Part shown: positions 17,911 through 27,424 of the stretch, in pieces
Numbering within the stretch: the stretch's first letter is position 1
Layout: the number at the start of each line of letters is the position of its first letter
Position numbers and translations under genes: made by a program
Assembly (NCBI RefSeq): GCF_029167235.1
Contig: NZ_JARFTR010000301.1
Location: forward strand, 1 to 55,908
Direction: 5' to 3'
Length of the DNA: 55,908 bases
Origin: Kamptonema sp. UHCC 0994
Lineage (GTDB): Bacteria > Cyanobacteriota > Cyanobacteriia > Cyanobacteriales > Microcoleaceae
The notes under the pieces: generated by a model
Databases searched by the model: none
What the model was told of the DNA's origin: nothing
What the model saw: the letters and a program-made list of their open reading frames with translations, nothing else

Positions 17911-18123
17911 ATGACTTCACAGCAGATAGAACAACAGATTCAATCCAAAATTTCATCGTCACTAGAACCTCTAAATCCAGAACAGGTACAGAAGGCGATT
18001 GATCTGCTAGATGAATGGATGACGGACGAATCAGGATATGATGAAGAAACCTGGCCAGCACTAAAAGCAGCACTTGACAAAGAGCGAGATATAGTTTCAG
18101 CAGAGAGGCTTTTTAATGAGTAA
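17911..18123 (+). CDS. Antitoxin of a PIN-domain pair
   Basis: A 70-residue acidic protein (MTSQQIEQQIQSKISS; ends AERLFNE). It contains LDEWMTDESGYDEETWP, a pattern seen in short antitoxins next to PIN toxins in cyanobacteria. Ribosome site AGAGGTAAACAGCATG. Its last codons overlap the toxin start by 8 bases, indicating translational coupling. It presumably neutralises the neighbouring nuclease and represses the operon, but no clear DNA-binding motif is visible. Confidence 0.75.
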   Translation: MTSQQIEQQIQSKISSSLEPLNPEQVQKAIDLLDEWMTDESGYDEETWPALKAALDKERDIVSAERLFNE

Positions 18124-18559
18124 AATAGTTTTGTTAGATGCTGGGCCGCTAGGAATGATTAGCCACCCTCGGAACAATCCCGAAATCAAATTTTGGCTGG
18201 AAAATTTACTGCGATCGGGAATTTCCGTGAAAGTGTCAGAAGTTGCTGACTATGAAGTTCGTCGCGAATTGCTTCGGCTTAACAAAGAGAAGGGACTTCA
18301 ACGCCTCGATAATCTTATCAATCGACTTGGCTATACTCCTATTACCAGACAAGTAATGCTGAAAGCTGCTGAATTCTGGGCAGATGCAAGAAAACAAGGT
18401 CAGCCAACAGCAAATAATCAAGCTCTGGATGCAGATGTAATTTTAGCAGCACAGGCTTTCACTATTAGCAGTCAAGGTGAAAATACAGTTATCGCTACTA
18501 CAAATATTAGACACTTAACTCGCTTTGTTACAGCTAAACTCTGGAATGAGATTACTTAA
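18116..18559 (+). CDS. PIN-domain ribonuclease toxin
   Basis: A 147-residue PIN-domain protein. The N-terminal LLDAGPLGMI gives the first catalytic Asp, a central Glu lies in VADYEVRRELLR, and LDADVILAAQAF plus TTNIRHL give the last acidic residues and the conserved Thr/Asn of VapC-like nucleases. Overlap with the upstream antitoxin (ATGAGTAA) supports a toxin-antitoxin operon. RNA target unknown. Confidence 0.85.
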   Translation: MSKIVLLDAGPLGMISHPRNNPEIKFWLENLLRSGISVKVSEVADYEVRRELLRLNKEKGLQRLDNLINRLGYTPITRQVMLKAAEFWADARKQGQPTANNQALDADVILAAQAFTISSQGENTVIATTNIRHLTRFVTAKLWNEIT

Positions 18560-18623
18560 ATTATACAAGATTTATCTCGCTATTCCCATTTATTGATACC
18601 TACCAAATTCAAAACTAACAAAC

Positions 18624-19673
18624 GTGAAGCCATTAACGCCCCCACCACAAACCCAAATTCGCAAAGCAGAACACATCCGTATTTGTCTAGAAGAAGATGT
18701 ACAATTTCATCAAACTACTAATGGACTTGAACGCTACCGTTTCACTCACTGTTGCTTGCCAGAGTTGAGCCTGAGCGAGATTGATTTAAGTACAACATTT
18801 CTCGGCAAAAAAATTGGTGCACCGCTGCTAATTTCCTCAATGACTGGTGGTACTGAGTTAGCCCAGACTATCAATTATCGCTTAGCCGATGCTGCCCAAC
18901 ATTACAAAATTGCAATGGGTGTCGGTTCCCAGCGAGTAGCTGTAGAAAATCCCCAACTAGCTGATACTTTTGCCGTGCGGCAAAGGGCTCCTGATATTCT
19001 TTTATTTGCTAACATTGGAGCAGTTCAGCTAAACTATAACTACGGTCTAGAAGAATGCCAGCGATCGATCGATCTTTTAGAAGCGGATGCTCTGATTTTG
19101 CATCTCAATCCCTTGCAAGAGTGCATTCAAACTGAAGGTGATACTAACTTTAAAGGATTGCTTGATAAAATTGCTAAATTGTGCTATAAATTGCAAGTAC
19201 CAGTAATTGCTAAAGAAGTCGGCAACGGCATTTCTGGAGCTATGGCGATCAAATTAGTCGAAGCTGGCGTAAGTGCGATTGACATTGCTGGAGCTGGTGG
19301 TACTTCATGGGCAAAAATCGAAGGAGAACGAGCAAAAGATGCTAAACAGCGCAGATTAGGCGCAACATTTGCCGACTGGGGAATGCCAACGGCCGAGTGC
19401 ATTGTTAACGTCCGCGCCGCAACACCAAAAGTTCCGCTAATTGCTTCTGGAGGATTGCGAAATGGGTTAGATATAGCTAAAGCGATCGCGCTGGGAGCCG
19501 ACATAGCAGGACTAGCATGGCCTCTTCTACAAGCAGCAGCCGAATCAGAAGCAGCCGTTAATGAGCTAGTTGAAGTTTTAATCGCAGAGATCGCCACAGT
19601 TCTATTCTGTACAGGTAGTGCGAACCTGCATGATTTAAGAAATTCTGGAGTTCTGTTAACTGTTAACTGTTAA
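18624..19673 (+). CDS. fni: Type 2 isopentenyl-diphosphate isomerase
   Basis: A 349-residue FMN-dependent enzyme interconverting IPP and DMAPP in isoprenoid synthesis. Diagnostic segments: [77 protein letters not shown] and [10 protein letters not shown]. The start is GTG at 18624, needed to include the conserved N-terminus; no in-frame ATG precedes it. The final residues (LLTVNC) and the stop codon come from an array of GTTAACT heptamers. Next gene downstream is sppA, same strand. Confidence 0.95.
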   Translation: MKPLTPPPQTQIRKAEHIRICLEEDVQFHQTTNGLERYRFTHCCLPELSLSEIDLSTTFLGKKIGAPLLISSMTGGTELAQTINYRLADAAQHYKIAMGVGSQRVAVENPQLADTFAVRQRAPDILLFANIGAVQLNYNYGLEECQRSIDLLEADALILHLNPLQECIQTEGDTNFKGLLDKIAKLCYKLQVPVIAKEVGNGISGAMAIKLVEAGVSAIDIAGAGGTSWAKIEGERAKDAKQRRLGATFADWGMPTAECIVNVRAATPKVPLIASGGLRNGLDIAKAIALGADIAGLAWPLLQAAAESEAAVNELVEVLIAEIATVLFCTGSANLHDLRNSGVLLTVNC

Positions 19674-19737
19674 CTGTTAACTGTTAACTGTTAACTGTTA
19701 ACTAATAACCAATAACCAATAACCACTAACCAATAAC
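19653..19737. repeat. GTTAACT heptamers then AATAACC heptamers
   Basis: About seven copies of GTTAACT (19653-19703) followed by about five of AATAACC with one variant. The first array forms the 3' end of fni, including its stop; the second ends two bases before the sppA start codon, leaving no ribosome-binding purine run. Confidence 0.92.
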
Positions 19738-19738
19738 A

Positions 19739-21547
19739 ATGAAAGATTTTCTAAAATTTACCTTTGCCAGCTTAGTTGGAAATCTGCTAGGACTCGGCCT
19801 TATTTTCACTCTAGGATTCGGGGGACTGGCGATCTTGATCGTTGCCGCTGCCTCCAAAGATTCAGGGCCACAAGTTAAAGATAAATCTGTAATCGTTTTA
19901 GACCTTTCCGTCAACATTAATGACTCAAAGCCTAACGCTACCATCGGAGAAGCGCTTTCTGACGACCGCTCTGATACAATTACTCTCCGAAGCATTTTAG
20001 ATGCTTTGGAAACAGCTAAAAACGACCCAAAAATTGTCGGACTATATCTTCAAGGTAGTTCTGATAGCGGTAGCACTGGCTGGGCAAATCTGAAGGAAGT
20101 GCGCTTGGCTCTCCAGCGTTTTCGAGAGTCAAAAAAACCCATTTTTGCCTACGATATGGACTGGACAGAACGAGAATATTACCTTGGTTCAGTTGCTAAC
20201 ACGATTGCTGTAAACCCTCTTGGTAGTTTAGAAATCAACGGTTTTAGCAGTGAAGAAATGTTTTTAGCAGGTGCGTTGGAAAAATTTGGCATTGGCGTAC
20301 AAGTTACCCGCGTCGGCAAATATAAGTCAGCCGTAGAACCATTTTTCCTCAAAAAAATGAGTCCAGAAAATCGGCAGCAAACAGAACAATGGTTGGGAGA
20401 TATTTGGAGTGAATTTCTCAATACAGTTGGACAAAGCCGGAAATTAAAGGCAACGCAATTGCAAGCGATTGCGGACGATCGGGGCACATTAATGGCCGAT
20501 GAAGCTCTCAATAGCAAACTGATTGATAAAGTTGCTTATTTTGACGAAATTGTTGCAGAACTTAAGAAACTCACAGGAGTAGATAAAGAAGATAAATCTT
20601 TCAAACAAATTAGCCTAAAAAACTACGCCAAAATTGCCGACAATAATAAGAACAAAAATATCCGTGCTAATGATAAGAAAAGAATTGCCGTACTCTACGC
20701 AGAAGGTGACATAGTTGATGGCGAAGGAGGCCCCACTCAAGTGGGAGGCGATCGCATCGCTAAAGAACTGCGAGAACTGCGAGAAGATGAAAACGTTAAA
20801 GCAGTAGTCCTGCGCGTCAACAGTCCCGGCGGTAGTGCCACTGCTGCTGAAGTAATTGGGCGAGAAGTTATACTCACCCGCCAGAAAAAACCAGTAATAG
20901 TTTCAATGGGTAACTTAGCAGCTTCCGGTGGCTATTGGATCTCTATGGGTGCAAACCGAATCTTCGCAGAACCGAATACAATTACTGGTTCTATTGGTGT
21001 TTTTGGTTTGTTGATGAATGCCCAAAAACTAGCTAATAACAATGGCATTTCTTGGGACGTTGTAAAAACTGCCCGCTATGCTGATTCTGAAACTATTTCT
21101 CGACCAAAAAGCCCTCAAGAATTGGCGAATATACAGAGGGTTGTAGATCGAATTTACGACAGATTTACTAACAAAGTAGCAGAGTCCCGCAAGCTACCTC
21201 TGAGTAAAGTGCAAGAGATTGCTCAAGGGCGAGTTTGGTCTGGTTCAGCGGCGAAAAAATTAGGTTTAGTGGATGAAATTGGTGGTCTAGAAAATGCCAT
21301 TCAAGCAGCAGCGAAACAGGCTAAAGTTGGAAATAATTGGCAATTAGAAGAGTATCCAAAGCGCCGTAGTTTAGAAGATCGGATTTTGGAAAAGCTGTCA
21401 GGCGTTCGGGTTTCTAAATCATCAGTAAGCCTAGATCCTCTGACGGCAGAGTTTAATAAATTTCAGGATGAACTGGTGATTTTAAAAGCTATGAATGACC
21501 CGCATGGCATTTATACTCGCTTGCCTTTTAATTTGCGGATTGATTAA
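19739..21547 (+). CDS. sppA: Signal peptide peptidase SppA (67K type)
   Basis: A 602-residue membrane-anchored serine protease with one N-terminal helix (residues about 12-38). The Ser-Lys dyad of the long SppA form is present: K196 in GKYKSAVEPF and S396 in NLAASGGYWIS. Both halves of the tandem fold are there (second starts near 315, KRIAVLYAEGDIV). SppA degrades cleaved signal peptides; in cyanobacteria the orthologue has also been linked to phycobilisome/light acclimation. Start ATG directly follows AATAACC repeats, so initiation may be leaderless-like or weak. Confidence 0.94.
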   Translation: MKDFLKFTFASLVGNLLGLGLIFTLGFGGLAILIVAAASKDSGPQVKDKSVIVLDLSVNINDSKPNATIGEALSDDRSDTITLRSILDALETAKNDPKIVGLYLQGSSDSGSTGWANLKEVRLALQRFRESKKPIFAYDMDWTEREYYLGSVANTIAVNPLGSLEINGFSSEEMFLAGALEKFGIGVQVTRVGKYKSAVEPFFLKKMSPENRQQTEQWLGDIWSEFLNTVGQSRKLKATQLQAIADDRGTLMADEALNSKLIDKVAYFDEIVAELKKLTGVDKEDKSFKQISLKNYAKIADNNKNKNIRANDKKRIAVLYAEGDIVDGEGGPTQVGGDRIAKELRELREDENVKAVVLRVNSPGGSATAAEVIGREVILTRQKKPVIVSMGNLAASGGYWISMGANRIFAEPNTITGSIGVFGLLMNAQKLANNNGISWDVVKTARYADSETISRPKSPQELANIQRVVDRIYDRFTNKVAESRKLPLSKVQEIAQGRVWSGSAAKKLGLVDEIGGLENAIQAAAKQAKVGNNWQLEEYPKRRSLEDRILEKLSGVRVSKSSVSLDPLTAEFNKFQDELVILKAMNDPHGIYTRLPFNLRID

Positions 21548-21548
21548 T

Positions 21549-21610
21549 TGTTAACTGTTAACTGTTAACTGTTAACTGTTAACTGTTAACTGTTAACTGT
21601 TAACTGTTAA
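21549..21610. repeat. GTTAACT heptamer array
   Basis: About 8.5 copies starting right after the sppA stop and ending about 13 bases before the next start codon. Same unit as at 19653 and 27279. Confidence 0.92.
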
Positions 21611-21622
21611 TCTTATTGAGTA

Positions 21623-23287
21623 ATGTTGAAAAGCAAGCGCAAATCCAAGAAATCGAAACAGAAACTAAGCATTACTAAGGCACCAAAACTTACGAAGAAG
21701 GCACTAGCTGTACAAAAGCGCAAAGCAGCACGCCAAAAGCAAGAAGCAGTAAAATCAATCGCTACTTTTGGCTCTATTGGTGCAGTAATTGGGATGATTT
21801 TCTTATTAGCCGGTAAGGTTAAAATCGCTATTGCCGGAGGTGGCGGTGCGGCAATTTTAATGCTTTCCTATAAATATCCCCGTCAAGCTCTTTGGGCTTT
21901 TTTAATATACTTACCTTTCAGTGGTACAGTTACTTACTGGATAGGTAGTGGCAATGCAATTTTCCAGATCGCTAAAGATGCTTTCTACATCCCAGCTCTG
22001 ATTGCGCTGATTCAAAATTGCAAAAAGAAAAGGCTGCCTTTCTTAATTCCCAAAAATTTGATTCCCACTTTTAGCATTGTCTTGGGTTTATCATTGTTGA
22101 CTCTAATTTTTGCTAATGGAGAATTGCAGCTCAACCCAGGACGTGACAAACCTATTTTACAAGGAATTATCGGATTGAAAGTGCTGCTCGGATATTCGGC
22201 ACTAATTCCTTGTATGTATTATCTAATTCGTAATAAAAAGGATTTGTTGTTTTTTACCCGGATGCACTTGCTGCTGGCAATCGCTTGTTGTACTCTCGGT
22301 TTAATTCAGTATTTTATGTTAACAACTGGGAAATGTCAAGGCACTAGAGGAATGACGGGAGAGCTGTTATTTAAAGCAACTTTAACTGCCAAGTGTTTTG
22401 TCGGCGGCTCGCTTCTATATAGTCCAGAGGTGAACACGATCCGCTTACCTGGGACGTTTGTAGCACCTTGGCAGTGGGCGTGGTTTTTAATTGCTAATGC
22501 CTTTTTAACTTTCGCTTCTGCCTTTAGCGAGTCTTCATTTTGGTGGCGGATGATGGGTTTAGGAGGCATAGCATTAGTGTTTACAAATGCGGTTATTTCT
22601 GGTCAAAGAGCGGCTTTAATTGTCGTTCCTGCTGCTATTTTTATTTTACTAATTCTCACAGGTCAAGTAGTTAATTTTAAACGATTTATTCCTATTGGTG
22701 TAGGGTTGGCAATTATCCTCTGTATAGGTGTAGCAACTAACCCACAAATAGTTCAGCAACGGTGGGATAGTTTTGTCAGCCGTTGGAATGCTGCACCGCC
22801 TCAACAATTTCTATTTAATCAATTTCAGCAGAGCCATAATTTCATTGACGGACATTGGCTAGGGATAGGGTTGGGACGAGCTACTAATTCGACCCGATTT
22901 TTGGGTGCTACACAGTTAATTGAAACCTACCAGCCCAAGCTGATCTACGAACTTGGCTATCCTGGTGCAATCGCATTTCAGGTGATGTTTTTACACTTAA
23001 CTTTCCTAACTTTCAAAGCTTACCGCTCTGTGCGAGACAGAAGTTTGCGGATTTACGGAGCTAGTTTTTGGGTATTCATTGCCTTTATTAGTATCAATCC
23101 TCAATACTATCCTTTAGATGTCGATCCAGTAGCAGTTTATTACTGGATGTTAGCAGGAGTTGTTTTTAAGTTACCCAAAATTGATCGACAAATAGATCCT
23201 GAAAAACATCAAAAAATCGAGCTAAAAAATCTACCAATATCTCAACAGCTTAAAGAGAAAAAAAATATAGACAGTTCTCCAATTTAA
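21623..23287 (+). CDS. O-antigen polymerase-like membrane protein, probably HpsL
   Basis: A 554-residue protein with a very basic N-terminus (KSKRKSKKSKQK) and about 10-12 membrane helices from residue 47 on. A long periplasmic loop with RWDSFVSRWNAAPPQQFLF... and GHWLGIGLGRATN resembles the Wzy/WaaL O-antigen polymerase/ligase fold. Length and Lys-rich start are like HpsL, encoded in hormogonium-polysaccharide loci of filamentous cyanobacteria; I assign that name with moderate confidence only. It would act in polymerisation or export of a surface polysaccharide. Follows sppA on the same strand, separated by heptamers. Confidence 0.75.
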   Translation: MLKSKRKSKKSKQKLSITKAPKLTKKALAVQKRKAARQKQEAVKSIATFGSIGAVIGMIFLLAGKVKIAIAGGGGAAILMLSYKYPRQALWAFLIYLPFSGTVTYWIGSGNAIFQIAKDAFYIPALIALIQNCKKKRLPFLIPKNLIPTFSIVLGLSLLTLIFANGELQLNPGRDKPILQGIIGLKVLLGYSALIPCMYYLIRNKKDLLFFTRMHLLLAIACCTLGLIQYFMLTTGKCQGTRGMTGELLFKATLTAKCFVGGSLLYSPEVNTIRLPGTFVAPWQWAWFLIANAFLTFASAFSESSFWWRMMGLGGIALVFTNAVISGQRAALIVVPAAIFILLILTGQVVNFKRFIPIGVGLAIILCIGVATNPQIVQQRWDSFVSRWNAAPPQQFLFNQFQQSHNFIDGHWLGIGLGRATNSTRFLGATQLIETYQPKLIYELGYPGAIAFQVMFLHLTFLTFKAYRSVRDRSLRIYGASFWVFIAFISINPQYYPLDVDPVAVYYWMLAGVVFKLPKIDRQIDPEKHQKIELKNLPISQQLKEKKNIDSSPI

Positions 23288-23301
23288 GTGTTGAAAACTT
23301 T

Positions 23302-23330
23302 ATATAGCAACCGTCTTGGGGGTTAGGACT
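23302..23330. repeat. Family-1 palindrome copy between convergent genes
   Basis: TATATAGCAACCGTCTTGGG followed by GGTTAGGAC. Lies in the 47-base gap between the convergent HpsL-like and methyltransferase genes, a position that suits a two-way terminator. Confidence 0.7.
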
Positions 23331-23334
23331 TTAA

Positions 23335-24471
23335 TTAAGAAGCATGAGTCATTAAATATTGACCGTTACCATTATATTCACCATCACAACAGGCGAAATT
23401 GCGGACAAACCAGATCAAATAGAATCTCCAGATGCGGCGAAACTTGGCATATTCCATACCGTAATCTAAATCTTTTATTATTGCCTGATTATCATCAAAA
23501 TTCTCTAGCCAAGTAGCCAATGTCTTAGAGTAATTAAAGCCATTAAGATACCATCTTTGAATTGTTTTGAGGTCTTTATTATGGCTGGGAACTGCATCGT
23601 ATTTCCAGTAACGACCGTGAGGAAAAATGTATTTATGCGTGTAAACACTGGACATATTGTTTGGAATACGAACTGTAATGATATGAATAAAAACCTTACC
23701 ATTTTCCTTGAGAAAAGAAGCTAATTTTTGAAAAGATTTTGTTAAATTTCCTACATGACAAAAAACTCCAATCGAGAGAATTTTGTCAAACTTTGTCTCA
23801 AATTTAGCATCATTCAAATCTCCTTCATATAGAGTGAATCGACCTGAACTGAGGTGGCTTTCAGGGTCTTGCATTTTATGTCGGATATATTCACATTGCT
23901 CGTGGCTCAAATTTAAACCCGTAAACCTAACATTCGGAAACTTAGAAAGAATATAATTGGGAACGCATCCCCAACCACATCCAAAATCTAATATTTCGTC
24001 TCCATCCTTGATATCTAACTTTTCAATTACATCGTCAATCATTTGGCTCTGAGATTGCTCAAGGTTTAATGCTCCTTTTTCCCACAATCCCATACTGTAC
24101 TTAGGATAAATAAGTTTACTATCGCCTAACATTGTATTCAGCATAGTTTGAGGCAAATCGTACTGAATATTTATTAGCTCCCGCGATCCTTCGGCGATAT
24201 TATCAGTTTCTTTCATTACCCATTCATAAGGTACAAGCAAGGAAGGGAAATATTTAAATAAGATGGGCATACAGGTATCAAAAAGCCCTGCCAAAACTGG
24301 ATCTGGAACTTCTAATCCATTAATATAAGCCTCTGCTACTGCCATTTGTAGGGTATTAACGACCTGTACTGCTCCACGAGTTGCTTTGTAAGCTAAGGTA
24401 GTTTTGGTATTGATATCTCCCACAAGAGGTAGATATTTTTGCAAATCTTGTACTGTGGTGTTAGTATTCAT
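23335..24471 (-). CDS. SAM methyltransferase, cyclopropane-fatty-acid-synthase type
   Basis: A 378-residue class I methyltransferase of the CFA/mycolic-acid cyclopropane synthase family. The SAM-binding motif is ILDFGCGWGCVPNYILSKFP (about 160-180), and LGDSKLIYPKYSMGLWEKGALNLEQSQ just before it is typical of CMAS proteins (compare YSCGYW...SLEEAQ). The N-terminal 100 residues are helical. A substrate is not deducible; proteins of this type also act on amines (coclaurine-N-methyltransferase-like). Convergent with the HpsL-like gene. Weak ribosome site. Confidence 0.88.
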   Translation of the reverse strand: MNTNTTVQDLQKYLPLVGDINTKTTLAYKATRGAVQVVNTLQMAVAEAYINGLEVPDPVLAGLFDTCMPILFKYFPSLLVPYEWVMKETDNIAEGSRELINIQYDLPQTMLNTMLGDSKLIYPKYSMGLWEKGALNLEQSQSQMIDDVIEKLDIKDGDEILDFGCGWGCVPNYILSKFPNVRFTGLNLSHEQCEYIRHKMQDPESHLSSGRFTLYEGDLNDAKFETKFDKILSIGVFCHVGNLTKSFQKLASFLKENGKVFIHIITVRIPNNMSSVYTHKYIFPHGRYWKYDAVPSHNKDLKTIQRWYLNGFNYSKTLATWLENFDDNQAIIKDLDYGMEYAKFRRIWRFYLIWFVRNFACCDGEYNGNGQYLMTHAS

Positions 24472-24646
24472 AAATCAGGCTCCAAATGAGTTAAACTGCT
24501 AAGTATTGAACTTCTTAATTGTTATCAATCTTGTCAGCCAGAAAAGTTGTTGTTGTCAATGACCTCTTCTAAGTAAGCAGATGGAATTAAATGTGAGGGC
24601 GATTTCGGCATCGCAACTTTAATAATGAAGATGCGATCGCCTTCAC

Positions 24647-25804
24647 CTAAAACTGAGAAGGCAAGCGGACAGTAAATAAACTTCCCTTGCCTAATTCAGA
24701 CTTGACCTCGATCGCGCCGTGATGAGCTTCGGCAATTTGCCGACATAGGTGCAACCCTAAGCCAGTACCAGAGCGCTTATGGGTTCCGGGCCCGAACCGT
24801 TCAAATAACTTTGCTTTTTCCTCTGGAGAAATACCGGGCCCGGTGTCTTGAATATCTACGGCTAATGATGAAATAGGTTTGTTCCAGGTATTAGTAAAAA
24901 CAGGGGTGTTAGTCCTCCGCAGACAGATATTAATAGTACCCGCATCAGTGAATTTGATGGCATTACCGATTAAATTGGTAAACAAGCGATGTAATTCCAT
25001 GCGATCGCCCCGGAATTTGCTAATTTCAGGGCGATCTGCATCGATAACTGATTCTAATTTCACAGCCAGATTTTTAGCGTTTGCTAAGGGAGCCAGTTCT
25101 TCTTTCACCTCAGAAAGTAATTGCTGCAAATCAACGCTGCTGAAGCTCAAAGTTTTACGACCCGCTTCGTAGCGATAAACTTCCAGCAGCATATTCACCA
25201 TTTTAAGTAAGTTTTGGTTGCTGCGAACCATCGTAGCCAGGGCTTCTTGCATAGGAGTGGATGTTTCTCCCAAAGCCCCCTGTCGCATTAAACTCAGCAT
25301 TCGATCTGCTGCTACCAGGGGTGTTCGTAAGTCGTGGGCGAGTCTGGAGACAAAATCTTCCCGCTGGAGGGCGATTAAGTCCCGTTCGTCAACGCTGTGC
25401 TTGAGCCGCAATAGCGATCGCACTCTCGCCAGCAGTTCATCCATCTCAACGGGTTTGCGGATGAAATCATCTGCTCCCATATCTAAACCCTGCACTACGC
25501 TAGGCTGATCGTGAGCTGTAATCAGCAAGATCGGGATAAAAGGTAGTTTTCCCTTCTCAGCATTCTCACGAATACGCTGAGTCACTTCATAACCATCCAT
25601 TCCTGGCATCATCACGTCTAGCAGCACTAAATCGGGCGGAGATTGCTCGATCTGAGCTAAGGCAGAAAAGCCGTTTTCGGCACTGCTAATTTCATAGCCC
25701 TCATCCTCCAGAATGGTTTGTACCAATAGCACATTATCTGGAGCATCATCAACTACAAGAATGCGATCGGCTTTAGCAGAGTTTGGAATCGGCAAAGATT
25801 TCAT
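24647..25804 (-). CDS. REC-histidine kinase (receiver first)
   Basis: A 385-residue signalling protein. Receiver at about 13-135 with D19/D20, phospho-acceptor D63 (LLDVMMP), T97 and K118 (RKP). Histidine kinase core follows: phospho-His H157 in RLAHDLRTPL, N box NLIGNAIKF, G1 DIQDTGPGIS, and GTGLGLHLC. No sensory domain and no membrane segment, so input must come by phosphotransfer to D63 or by protein partners. A reading six codons longer starts with TTG at 25822; I take the ATG giving MKSLPIPNSA. Monocistronic. Confidence 0.93.
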   Translation of the reverse strand: MKSLPIPNSAKADRILVVDDAPDNVLLVQTILEDEGYEISSAENGFSALAQIEQSPPDLVLLDVMMPGMDGYEVTQRIRENAEKGKLPFIPILLITAHDQPSVVQGLDMGADDFIRKPVEMDELLARVRSLLRLKHSVDERDLIALQREDFVSRLAHDLRTPLVAADRMLSLMRQGALGETSTPMQEALATMVRSNQNLLKMVNMLLEVYRYEAGRKTLSFSSVDLQQLLSEVKEELAPLANAKNLAVKLESVIDADRPEISKFRGDRMELHRLFTNLIGNAIKFTDAGTINICLRRTNTPVFTNTWNKPISSLAVDIQDTGPGISPEEKAKLFERFGPGTHKRSGTGLGLHLCRQIAEAHHGAIEVKSELGKGSLFTVRLPSQF

Positions 25805-25916
25805 TGAATCGTTGGCTGGCAAGATATGCGGAGCTTAATAAAGTTTTCGGTTTAGTTCTATCATATTTCTCTTCCTGTTGCCTCTTTCGCTAGGAAGATA
25901 CTTGTCGCATTAGACA

Positions 25917-25945
25917 TTAAAGCCGCGTTAAGTAACGCGACTTAA
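25917..25945 (-). terminator. Hairpin downstream of the acidic protein gene
   Basis: Nested inverted repeat: TTAA, CGCGTTA, AG, TAACGCG, TTAA. It lies about 40 bases past the stop of the 25987-26352 gene on the minus strand; the T-run is weak (GGCTTTAATG). Confidence 0.45.
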
Positions 25946-25986
25946 TTCAATCTCCGATATGCCAGCCCCGTTTTTTAGGGTATTTA

Positions 25987-26352
25987 CTATCCCGGCGTAC
26001 CTTTATCAAGAGCTTTTTGTAGAAGTTCGTCACTGACTGCTCCTACTTCCTCTGGTTCCGGGTTAATTTCTTTTACCATCGAGATAAATTCATCTTGGTT
26101 GCCGCTCGATTGTGTTTTCAATTTTGTATCTTTAGGGGCAGAAATGTCAAATTTAGCAGCAGTCGCAGTTGCCGCTGCTTGAGTACCAGCACCAGTGCGG
26201 TCAACTTCGCTGACACTGAATTCTTTGGAAGCTTCGTAATCTGCTGATACATCAACCTGCGGTATTTTCTTTTCCCCTGATGCCACATCCTCAGCTATTT
26301 GCTGAGCGTCAAAAGTTTGCTTGTTTGTTAATTCAGTGGTTGCTTTAGACAT
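25987..26352 (-). CDS. Acidic, probably disordered protein, unknown
   Basis: A 121-residue protein rich in Ala, Thr, Lys, Glu and Asp with no Cys or Trp (e.g. RTGAGTQAAATATAAKFDIS). Strong ribosome site AAGGAGTGTCCAATG supports the start at MSKATTELTNKQ. No known domain recognised. The composition suggests a flexible soluble protein or a stress-type protein. It is transcribed away from the HCP-like gene, with 390 bases between the starts, so the two may share a control region. Confidence 0.75.
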   Translation of the reverse strand: MSKATTELTNKQTFDAQQIAEDVASGEKKIPQVDVSADYEASKEFSVSEVDRTGAGTQAAATATAAKFDISAPKDTKLKTQSSGNQDEFISMVKEINPEPEEVGAVSDELLQKALDKGTPG

Positions 26353-26742
26353 TGGACACTCCTTATTTTTAGTTAAGATTGTTGTAGTCGATATATTGAT
26401 TGTGACTGAAGTGAGTCTAATTTCACCTCTGCCTGTGGGTGTAAGAAGCAGGAAAAAATAAGGAGAAAAAGAAAAAATAATAAATATACATAGTATGATT
26501 TTTAGCTATCTGTTTTTTGCCTTTAATAAGGTGATTTGCCGATAGTTTTCTTCTATCTGAAGGCAGATTTATTTCTTCATTAATGCTGAGTGCTAGCTTG
26601 TCAGAACGCTTACTATATAAGGCTTTCTAATTTCTAGTTTCTAATTTCTAATTTTTAATTGATTATTACCTCTGTAGGAAGGTGATTCTAGCTCTCAAAT
26701 CTTGATATTAATAAGCTGGAACAATTTACAAGCGAAAAAAAT
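26353..26742. other. Divergent intergenic region with TTTCTAA heptamers
   Basis: Between two divergent genes. Contains about five copies of the heptamer TTTCTAA and variants (26624-26660). The rest is AT-rich with no ORF of note; promoters for both flanking genes must lie here. TATAGTATG-like AT-rich boxes are too many to choose from. Confidence 0.5.
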
Positions 26743-27276
26743 ATGACATCAACGACTACCAGCGTTAACAGCACTCATACTCTCTCAGGAAATACTCAAG
26801 AAATTGTTCAGGCAATTGACGCTTTGAGTACCGATGAAAAACTGGCACTGCTTTACTTTATTTATGAAAAAATGGGCGGTTCAATTACACCAGCAGCTCC
26901 GGTAGCAGCAGAACCAGAATTAGCGCCAGTATTGCTAGAAAATTTCTATAGCCTGTTACCTGAGCAGCAGTTAAATGTGATGCGAGCTATTGTCAAGGGC
27001 GAGGATACAGAATATTCTCGCGCTTACGGTGCTCTTACTGCTAATAACAAGTTATTGGTGTGGTATGCTTGGGCTGTGGATATGGGTGATACTGTTGTGA
27101 ATTTGCCGAAGGGTTATCAGACTACTCAAGTTGTTAATAATGCTTTGAGTAAGATTGAAGGTCTTGATTTTGAACAGCAAATTTCTCTACTGCGGGATGT
27201 TGCTGATACTATGGGTTTCAGCGACGTTAAACCAATTGCTAGTCAGGCTGAAGTTGGTAAAACGGCAAGTCTTTAA
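26743..27276 (+). CDS. OCP N-terminal-domain (helical carotenoid) protein
   Basis: A 177-residue stand-alone homologue of the orange carotenoid protein N-domain, probably a soluble carotenoid protein that quenches singlet oxygen or light energy. Aligning by eye to OCP: LSTDEKLALLYFIYEKMGGS matches the region of OCP W41/Y44, with Y38 replacing W41 and Y41 equal to Y44; W107-Y108 (LVWYAW) match W110/Y111; R151 in ISLLRDVADTMGF matches R155. GALTANNKLL corresponds to the central helix. There is no C-terminal NTF2-like domain. It belongs with HCP-type paralogues; whether it binds carotenoid with Tyr for Trp is unknown. Confidence 0.82.
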   Translation: MTSTTTSVNSTHTLSGNTQEIVQAIDALSTDEKLALLYFIYEKMGGSITPAAPVAAEPELAPVLLENFYSLLPEQQLNVMRAIVKGEDTEYSRAYGALTANNKLLVWYAWAVDMGDTVVNLPKGYQTTQVVNNALSKIEGLDFEQQISLLRDVADTMGFSDVKPIASQAEVGKTASL

Positions 27277-27278
27277 CA

Positions 27279-27424
27279 TTGTTAATTGTTAACTGTTAAC
27301 TGTTAACCGTTAACTGTTATCTGTAATGTCGCCAATCGGCGCGGTTTCTTTACCGCCAAGATGGCGGCATTTCTTCCTCTCTTCCTCTCTTCCCTAGCCC
27401 CTAGCCCCTAGCCCCTAGCCCCTA
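27279..27424. repeat. Composite repeat block: GTTAACT, family 2, CCCCTAG
   Basis: Between the stop of the HCP-like gene and the stop of the convergent kinase: GTTAACT heptamers (27279-27320), a diverged family-2 palindrome (27322-27372, arms GTAATGTCGCC and GGCGGCAT), a CTTCCTCT tract, and five CCCCTAG heptamers (27392-27424). All four repeat types sit end to end in one gap. Confidence 0.88.
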
